Shown here piece by piece: positions 58,012-64,000 of a DNA stretch of 64,000 bases (position 1 is the first letter of the stretch; the number at the start of each line of letters is the position of its first letter). The translations under genes and the position numbers were made by a program. Origin of the DNA: Methanosarcina mazei S-6 (GTDB lineage Archaea; Halobacteriota; Methanosarcinia; Methanosarcinales; Methanosarcinaceae); the NCBI RefSeq assembly GCF_000970205.1, contig NZ_CP009512.1, forward strand, positions 3,162,001-3,226,000, written 5' to 3'. Below the pieces are notes generated by a model. That model saw only the letters and a program-made list of their open reading frames with translations, was not told the DNA's origin and searched no databases.

Positions 58012-58157
58012 AGGCAGTGTCACGAATTTGCTTTAAATTTACAGCAAATTTTTGAATACTGTTGTAAAACTGATCTACTTATCTCGGATTCTGGACTCAA
58101 AAATCTCTTAAAATTTGTAATTTTACACAAAAATTGTAATATTGCCAAGCAACATAG
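58012..58157. mobile_element. miniature inverted-repeat element, copy 2 (opposite orientation)
   Basis: Similar to 53831-53968 when read on the other strand, with ends GGCAGTGTCACGAATTTG and AAAATTGTAATATTGCC. The copies share CGAATTTGCT(G/T)TAAAT and other blocks but have diverged. It lies about 80 bases before the large surface protein gene. Confidence 0.6.
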
Positions 58158-58235
58158 TTATGATTTTCTGCAGACATCTTAATAGAAAAGATTAAAAAGT
58201 TTAGTTTTAAAGATGTCTAAGAAGGGGGGGAGAGC

Positions 58236-61200
58236 ATGTTCAAAGCTAAACATTTAATTATACTTTGTATTATAACTTTATTTTTTATTTATCCATGTAA
58301 TGCTCAATATATAGACTTAGCTCCAACTGAAGATTCGAACACATACAGTAACTATGCTACCACAAACTATGGAAATTCTCCATATTTGGAAACTAAGTAT
58401 AACGAGAAAAGTACATATCTAAAATTTTATGTTCCTACTTACGTAAGTTCAGCCAAACTTAATCTATATTGTACTGAGGCAACTGGTAATGCATATGTAT
58501 ATGCAACCTCTCCTGATTGGAATGAAAGCGGAGTGACCTGGAATAATCCCCCAAGTGTGGAATACCCTACACGATTATCTGAAATCCCAATGCCAACGAC
58601 AAACACTTGGTACACAATTGATGTTAGTTCTGTAGTGTCGGAGCCTGGGTATTACTCGTTTGAGTTAAAGTCACAGTATGCAAGTCGGCACACGTACAAT
58701 TCATCAGAAGCTTTAGCAAATACTCCTTATTTAAAAACTGAACCCTCTCCATACACAGATATAATTTTCAATAATAAAACGAATGATACTAACCGCACAT
58801 TCCTAGTTAATACCGACGACTGTATCAGATTCTCGATAACTCCTCCGGATTCAGAAAATATAACTACTTATCAATGGCAACTAAATAAAACAGATCAGCC
58901 TGCGACATCATCATATTTTGATTTTATAGTTCCAGCTTATGATGAAAGACAGCCCTCTACGGGTATCTGGGAAATTTGGGTAAATGCCACTTATACAAAT
59001 GGGACGAGTATATACAAAGAATGGCTAATTTCTTCATTACCTGAGTCAGAAGCCCCTGACTACATAGAATATTTTAGCGATCTGAATAATACATTTAGAC
59101 CTGGATTCGCTGCTGATCCTTGGGGAAGATATCCGCCTTTTTATACTACAAGCAATAATTACATTTCAAAAGGTTTCCTTACAGGGTCAAGCTCTTCTTC
59201 TGGAACAACCATGCTTATAGATAACAATTTTGACATTACATATGGCACATTTAAATTCAAGATTAGAAATCCTGGATGTGTTGATGTAGTATACTTCAAA
59301 GTACTCGGAGAGTATGGAAATTGGAATTATGTACCGGATGGAAACGGGTTCCATGATTATTATGCTATATTAAATGGCGAAATATCGGAGAAAAGCTACA
59401 TACCAATTTCAAGAAGGTGGATAGGACAAGCTCCTTCAATGCATTTTTGGAGAACGGATGATGCTCAATGGAAAGAAATCACACTTATACATACCTGTGA
59501 TGATTGGTGGAGTGCATGGGATAATGGAGTTCAAATTCCAGGTAATTATCAACATTTCGCGGATGCATTTTCAAACGCAATAACATTAACAATGACTGCG
59601 AACAATCTTCTTGAAATGGACTGCATAGAAGTTTATAAAGACAAATATCTTTACCCAAATTCAAGAATCAGCTATGGCTCATATCCAAAATGGTGGTGTG
59701 TAGCAAATCCATCTGATGGATTCTTAAACCCAGTTGAGGAAAACGGTATCATAGCTTTTGGCCAGAATCTTACATTGGAATCAATTTCAGATTCAATAAA
59801 TAATGACAGCCTTATGACTTATGACACCGTTACAAATACAGCAATAATAAAAACAAATCTTTTCATCGAAGCAGGTGGCAAATTAAATATTACGGATGAA
59901 ACATTACTATTCGACACGTCTACTAATTCGCTTGATATAAATCTAATGATACATTCAACTTTCAATGTTGAAAATTCTACAATTTCCACGATTGGCAATA
60001 ATCCGATTAGGTGGAATCTAGCAAGCGCAGCAACCGTTAGTGTATTCAACCCGAACATTACTAAAAGCGAAACAGACAGAACATCATCGTTGTATTATGA
60101 AAGAAAAAATTCCATATATGATTTTGGTGGTCGTTTTATTATACAAAATTCTATGATAAATAATACTTGTAATTTATTCCTTGATGGTGCTTCTGAAATT
60201 GTACTAAACAATGTAGTGTTTTCTAATCATAGTAGTAGCGATTATGGAGATTACACATTACGTGGATCATATTACGGACATAATAATGCAAAAAATCAAT
60301 CAAAAGGTGAAAAAGCATTATGGATAGTTCCAAGAAACGATCTGGCAAATTTCATGATTAATAACATATCTTTTGTAAACCCTAAATCAGACATTGATCT
60401 GAAAGTAGTTGGCGGCGAATGGATATTCAATTCTACAACTGTAAAAAATTGTGATTTGTCAGGTGTCGATATCAGCACAAAAAAAGCATACAAGATGGTA
60501 TATTTCGTCCATTATTGGAATCTTACAGAACATTCAGATTTCTCACTTCTAAACTGCAAATTCAATGAGAGTAAATTAAACGTAGAAACAAACCATTCAA
60601 AACTTGAAACAAAATATTATGCTGATATAGTTGTAAAAGATGCATCAGGAAATCTCATACGAAATGCAGTAATTACCCCAAATGCTTCAAATGAAGAATA
60701 TGAAGCTGAAAATCTGCATAAATGGGATTGGTACATTTCAGATGGATATGGCCCAGGGCAAGGGGGTGCATCTGATTATGCACCGGGATACTATGATGAA
60801 AACGGAACTTTAGTAGGAAATATTCAAAATATTACATATTCAGGCGGGTCATATGTACGCTGGTATAACGCACAACCTTTAATTTCTGCTACTACAAATA
60901 CAGATGGTAGAACTTCTTTGCCATCTGAAAACGTGAATAATTCAGTAGTTCTTACCGATTATGTGTTAACAAACGAAACAGGAAAAATATCGAAAGAATC
61001 AATAGAATATGACTTTGCGATAAGATCTCCGGATTCAAAATCGGTCTACCTCCAAGGCGTGAACCCAGATCCAACTTGGTACAGGCAAAACCCTTCCTTA
61101 AGTACGTACACCATCACAGCAATAATTCCAGATAACTCAACGGGCCCACACATAACCGGTTTTGCACCAGCTAAAGAAAACCCATTCAACTCAGGAGAGA

Positions 61201-62831
61201 AGAAAAACTTCAGGATCTGGACTGATGAACCTCTAACCAGTATGGAATGGCGTGTTAATGGATCATCTGTTCTCAAAGGATCCCTTAATTATACATGGAC
61301 TGTAACAGACAGGAATACTACAATTGAATTCATAGGGTCCAATTCCAATGGTACTGTCAACCATATCTGGCCGCTGGGTGAAAGTCCCGATGAACCTTCA
61401 GTCCCGGATGATAACCCAGCTCAGGAAATTCAATTCTCACCTTCGGACTCGGAGATTACCCTGAACGTAAGCGAAAAAACTCTTTTCAGCGTCAGCCCGG
61501 ATGTCTTCACAACAAAAGAATGGTACATTAATGGATATCCGATCCAGAACAACACAACTTCCATGACCAGGTGCTGGAGCACAGCAGGCACTCATGATGT
61601 AACATTCAAAGGGGCCGGAAGCGAGGAACCCGTATCACATACCTGGACTGTGAACGTAGTTGAAGAAAAGAAAAACGATGAAGAGAGTACCGAATCAATA
61701 ATCGCAATAGCTCCTGAATACCAGATCGTTAAGCCGAAACAATCTTTTGGTCTGGATATAACTGTTGATCCCTCAGCCCCAATCATCGGCACACAGCTTG
61801 ACTTCGAATTCAACAGCTCAATGGCATCAGCAAACAGTGTAATCGAAGGAGATCTCTTCAAACAGAAGGGAGCGTCTACTTTTTTCAACGAGGGAGATAT
61901 TAACAGCAGTGAAGGGATAATCAAGCATATTTACGGCCTCATAATAGGCACATCAAACGTATCTTCACCCGGAACTTTTGCAACTGTCAACCTGACTGCA
62001 GGAAACAGGACAGGTATAGCAAAATTCAGCCTATCGAACGTGCTCATCAGCGACATAAATTCAAAATCCGTTCCGTATACTGTTACAAATGCGACCGTGC
62101 TGATAGACACTGCTCCGGCAATAGACCCTATCTGCTGCCCGAAATCAGTTGATGAGAAGAGTAACCTGGCTTTCAAAATAAGCGCTAAAGACGCAGACGG
62201 AGACAGGCTCATCCTTTCAGCATCAGGGCTTCCTGAAGGTTCAAGCTTCAACAGAACATCCGGAGCATTTGCCTGGACGCCGGCTGTAGGGCAGGCTGGA
62301 GTTTACACGATCACCTTCAAGGTAAGTGATGGGTACCTCACAGATTTTGAGAATGTCACTGTGACAGTAAACAAACTGAATAATCCTCCAGTCATTAATT
62401 TCTTCGAACCCATTAACGGCTCGTCCTTCAGCGAAGGGGAAAGGATCGGGATTTCAGTAAACGCAACCGATGCGGAAAAGCAGGCACTGAACTACTCTAT
62501 CAAAATCGATGGAGTAATGTACAGCTCCGATCCCGCCTATATCTGGGAAACAGACTATTCCAGCAGTGGAAACCACACCATAGAAATATCGGTAAGCGAC
62601 GGCATTGATGAAGCCAAAATGCAGCACATAATCTCCATAACCGACTGCCACCCACGCTACGACGTAAATGAAGATGGCGTGGTAAATATTCTGGACATAA
62701 CAAACGTAAGCAGGGAATACGAAACAACCGTTAGCAAGCCATACCCACGCTACGACACAAATCAGGATGGAGAGATAAACATACTGGACCTCACTCTGGT
62801 AGGACACCATTTCGGGGAAAAGGTAGAATGA
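58236..62831 (+). CDS. giant surface protein with DNRLRE-like, beta-helix, cohesin and dockerin domains
   Basis: This 1531-residue protein has a signal peptide (about 1-24). In order there follow: a DNRLRE-like domain (about 25-170, with APTEDSNTYSNYATTNYGNS) known from Methanosarcina disaggregatase-related proteins; an Ig-like part (180-280); a concanavalin-like part (280-450); a repetitive beta-helix region (about 490-800); Ig/PKD-like parts to about 1145; a cohesin domain (about 1155-1291); cadherin-like and PKD-like domains (to about 1465); and a C-terminal dockerin (about 1469-1531). The dockerin has two calcium loops, YDVNEDGVVNILD and YDTNQDGEINILD. Cohesins bind dockerins, so the protein could polymerise or recruit partners. 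The 5' two-thirds is AT-rich, the last third is not. Confidence 0.88.
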   Translation: MFKAKHLIILCIITLFFIYPCNAQYIDLAPTEDSNTYSNYATTNYGNSPYLETKYNEKSTYLKFYVPTYVSSAKLNLYCTEATGNAYVYATSPDWNESGVTWNNPPSVEYPTRLSEIPMPTTNTWYTIDVSSVVSEPGYYSFELKSQYASRHTYNSSEALANTPYLKTEPSPYTDIIFNNKTNDTNRTFLVNTDDCIRFSITPPDSENITTYQWQLNKTDQPATSSYFDFIVPAYDERQPSTGIWEIWVNATYTNGTSIYKEWLISSLPESEAPDYIEYFSDLNNTFRPGFAADPWGRYPPFYTTSNNYISKGFLTGSSSSSGTTMLIDNNFDITYGTFKFKIRNPGCVDVVYFKVLGEYGNWNYVPDGNGFHDYYAILNGEISEKSYIPISRRWIGQAPSMHFWRTDDAQWKEITLIHTCDDWWSAWDNGVQIPGNYQHFADAFSNAITLTMTANNLLEMDCIEVYKDKYLYPNSRISYGSYPKWWCVANPSDGFLNPVEENGIIAFGQNLTLESISDSINNDSLMTYDTVTNTAIIKTNLFIEAGGKLNITDETLLFDTSTNSLDINLMIHSTFNVENSTISTIGNNPIRWNLASAATVSVFNPNITKSETDRTSSLYYERKNSIYDFGGRFIIQNSMINNTCNLFLDGASEIVLNNVVFSNHSSSDYGDYTLRGSYYGHNNAKNQSKGEKALWIVPRNDLANFMINNISFVNPKSDIDLKVVGGEWIFNSTTVKNCDLSGVDISTKKAYKMVYFVHYWNLTEHSDFSLLNCKFNESKLNVETNHSKLETKYYADIVVKDASGNLIRNAVITPNASNEEYEAENLHKWDWYISDGYGPGQGGASDYAPGYYDENGTLVGNIQNITYSGGSYVRWYNAQPLISATTNTDGRTSLPSENVNNSVVLTDYVLTNETGKISKESIEYDFAIRSPDSKSVYLQGVNPDPTWYRQNPSLSTYTITAIIPDNSTGPHITGFAPAKENPFNSGEKKNFRIWTDEPLTSMEWRVNGSSVLKGSLNYTWTVTDRNTTIEFIGSNSNGTVNHIWPLGESPDEPSVPDDNPAQEIQFSPSDSEITLNVSEKTLFSVSPDVFTTKEWYINGYPIQNNTTSMTRCWSTAGTHDVTFKGAGSEEPVSHTWTVNVVEEKKNDEESTESIIAIAPEYQIVKPKQSFGLDITVDPSAPIIGTQLDFEFNSSMASANSVIEGDLFKQKGASTFFNEGDINSSEGIIKHIYGLIIGTSNVSSPGTFATVNLTAGNRTGIAKFSLSNVLISDINSKSVPYTVTNATVLIDTAPAIDPICCPKSVDEKSNLAFKISAKDADGDRLILSASGLPEGSSFNRTSGAFAWTPAVGQAGVYTITFKVSDGYLTDFENVTVTVNKLNNPPVINFFEPINGSSFSEGERIGISVNATDAEKQALNYSIKIDGVMYSSDPAYIWETDYSSSGNHTIEISVSDGIDEAKMQHIISITDCHPRYDVNEDGVVNILDITNVSREYETTVSKPYPRYDTNQDGEINILDLTLVGHHFGEKVE

Positions 62832-63022
62832 AACAGACAGGCACAGGCGTAATAACCTGTGCTTATCCGCTATTTTGCATTTCGATGGAAAACTGGGAGG
62901 GGAAACCATCGACCCGGATGCTTGACAAAAATATTAAGTCGTAAATCATGAAGTAACCTGATTAAAAGGATTAAAAAAATCAAATCGTAACCTTTTAGAA
63001 AAACAAGATGGGAGTGGGATAA
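62832..63022. other. spacer between the two cohesin genes
   Basis: Short region with the leader of the next gene; GGGAGTGGGA lies just before its ATG. No independent promoter is obvious, so the genes may be co-transcribed. Confidence 0.4.
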
Positions 63023-63586
63023 ATGAGAAAAAGTATAGTCAGTAAAAGTATAGTCAGTCTAATTGCACTAATAGCAATTCTTGCCTTCTTGAGTTCAACT
63101 GCAGCAGCTGCATCAAAAGTAACACTTCAGCCGTCATCTAAAAGTGTCTATGCAGGGGAAAATATCACATTGAATGTCGTCGTAACTCCGGATACTCAGA
63201 TCTCAGGCATACAGTTCGACCTTGAATATGACGGTTCATTATTCCAGGCAGCAGATGTGACTGAAGGCAACCTGTTCAGCCAGAGCGGTCAGAAAACATT
63301 TTTCAGCCCCGGGCAGACCGGAAACGGAAGGTTCAGTAATATTTACGGCTGTGTCCTTGGGAGTTCAAGTGTCTCAACTCCTGAGACCTTTGCAACCATA
63401 ACCCTGAAAGCAAACACCGGGGTGCAGGGCACTTCTCAGTTTTATCTGAAAAACGTAACTATAAGCAGCTCCGCATCAAAGCCTGTGGATGTAAGACTGG
63501 TAAATACAGGTATTACAATCTCGGATTCGGAGGCGAAAAAACCAAGGGGACTGCTGGGGAAACTGATTGAAGGCATTCTGGGTTGA
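63023..63586 (+). CDS. small secreted cohesin-domain protein
   Basis: A 187-residue protein with a signal peptide (about 1-30, with a duplicated KSIVS unit) and one cohesin domain (about 33-165). The segment ISGIQFDLEYDGSLFQAADV matches the cohesin of the preceding protein (TQLDFEFNSSMASANSVIEG), and NIYGCVLGSSSVSTPETFAT aligns with HIYGLIIGTSNVSSPGTFAT. There is no dockerin or sorting tail; the C-terminus ends GLLGKLIEGILG, a short amphipathic stretch. It could cap or anchor dockerin-bearing proteins such as its neighbour. Binding is inference from the families. Confidence 0.86.
   Translation: MRKSIVSKSIVSLIALIAILAFLSSTAAAASKVTLQPSSKSVYAGENITLNVVVTPDTQISGIQFDLEYDGSLFQAADVTEGNLFSQSGQKTFFSPGQTGNGRFSNIYGCVLGSSSVSTPETFATITLKANTGVQGTSQFYLKNVTISSSASKPVDVRLVNTGITISDSEAKKPRGLLGKLIEGILG
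63029..63058 (+). repeat. 15-bp tandem duplication inside the signal peptide
   Basis: Two identical units AAAAGTATAGTCAGT encode KSIVSKSIVS at the beginning of the cohesin protein. The unit is a multiple of three so the frame is kept. It lengthens the basic start of the signal peptide. Confidence 0.85.
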
Positions 63587-63686
63587 ATCTGAAGATCTAA
63601 TTCTTCAGATTTTCAAATTTTCACTTTTGAAATACCCTGTTTTTTCTAGAATTTTAAAATTTTAAGACGATCTAATTTTTAACCAT

Positions 63687-64000
63687 TTACACCCTTCCCG
63701 GAAGTACAATCCCCATAATACAGAAAACAGAGGTCAACAAAAACATTGCATAAGTTGCCTGCTTTTCAGTTACCCTGTAGTAGTAAGGCAGGACCCATTT
63801 AAGAGTAAGAGGGTTTGGGACTTCCAGGGTGCCGTCTTCCCTGACTTTTCCGAACTTGACATGCGGATATTTTTTAATTTTCCAGTAAACATACATAAGG
63901 AAATTAACCGTATGTGGGATCAGCATAATAAAACCGCTTATGATGAAGCCCTGGATGACGATAATCGTCCCGATAGCTGCCCCTACGGTAAGTGACCCGA
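63687..64000 (-). CDS. GlcNAc-1-phosphate transferase-like membrane protein (glycosyltransferase family 4), C-terminal part
   Basis: The minus-strand frame is open to the window edge and continues beyond it, so only the last ~103 residues are visible. They include IGTIIVIQGFIISGFIMLIP, a membrane helix, then KIKKYPHVKFGKVREDGTLE, and a final pair of hydrophobic segments before GRV and the stop. This is the C-terminal half of the MraY/WecA/AglH type enzymes that transfer GlcNAc-1-phosphate to dolichyl or polyprenyl phosphate. It fits the surrounding glycan theme. An internal ATG at 63926 is not taken as the start. Confidence 0.75.
   Translation of the reverse strand, partial: GSLTVGAAIGTIIVIQGFIISGFIMLIPHTVNFLMYVYWKIKKYPHVKFGKVREDGTLEVPNPLTLKWVLPYYYRVTEKQATYAMFLLTSVFCIMGIVLPGRV

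Noticed and set aside
57892-58182. 96-residue plus-strand frame before the giant surface gene
   Set aside because: Its second half is a miniature inverted-repeat element, so the frame is probably fortuitous.

Overview
The window is archaeal and almost certainly from a Methanosarcina-type methanogen. The evidence is an RNA polymerase subunit D carrying two [4Fe-4S] ferredoxin motifs, the archaeal S10/spc/alpha ribosomal protein supercluster with SecY, Rpp29 and Cbf5, a gamma-class carbonic anhydrase, PEF-CTERM surface proteins with an archaeosortase, and large surface proteins with cohesin and dockerin modules. Spacers are AT-rich, and many starts have GGAG/GGTG ribosome binding sites.

Region 1 (1-22698) is the ribosomal supercluster, read leftward on the minus strand. 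In transcription order it is rpl3, rpl4, rpl23, rpl2, rps19, rpl22, rps3, rpl29, rnp1, rps17, rpl14, rpl24, rps4e, rpl5, rps14, rps8, rpl6, rpl32e, rpl19e, rpl18, rps5, rpl30, rpl15, secY, adk; then purE, a winged-helix regulator and an oppositely oriented gamma carbonic anhydrase; then an EMC3/YidC-like membrane protein, cmk, cbf5, tRNA-Ser, rps13, rps4, rps11, rpoD and two tandem tRNA-Leu genes. It encodes ribosome parts, tRNA and rRNA processing, membrane insertion and nucleotide supply. A roughly 950-base spacer upstream of rpl3 holds a GC-rich, hairpin-rich block and a TATA-like site.

Region 2 (23656-26751) is a compact minus-strand set of four unfamiliar genes. Two are paralogues sharing an N-terminal helix motif, one is a coiled-coil protein with four PASTA repeats but no signal peptide or membrane segment, and one is a small protein. 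I consider this the most likely undescribed system. A short zinc-knuckle protein lies just upstream.

Region 3 (27527-47088) concerns the cell surface. It has three PEF-CTERM proteins, archaeosortase C, a DUF1616 membrane protein, an HtpX-like protease, and a plus-strand polysaccharide operon (deacetylase, FemAB-like transferase, PLP aminotransferase, sugar formyltransferase, DUF354 and family-2 glycosyltransferases, GT-C-like membrane protein) followed by two family-4 glycosyltransferases. The set resembles bacterial PEP-CTERM/exosortase loci.

Region 4 (47089-58235) is accessory DNA. A GC-richer three-gene cluster (polysaccharide pyruvyl transferase, F420-dehydrogenase beta-like protein, flippase) looks acquired. 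It is followed by transposase relics, miniature inverted-repeat elements, an acyltransferase and an IS5-family element with one in-frame stop. Region 5 (58236-64000) encodes a 1531-residue surface protein with both a cohesin and a dockerin, a small secreted cohesin protein, and the end of a GlcNAc-phosphotransferase-like gene that runs off the window.
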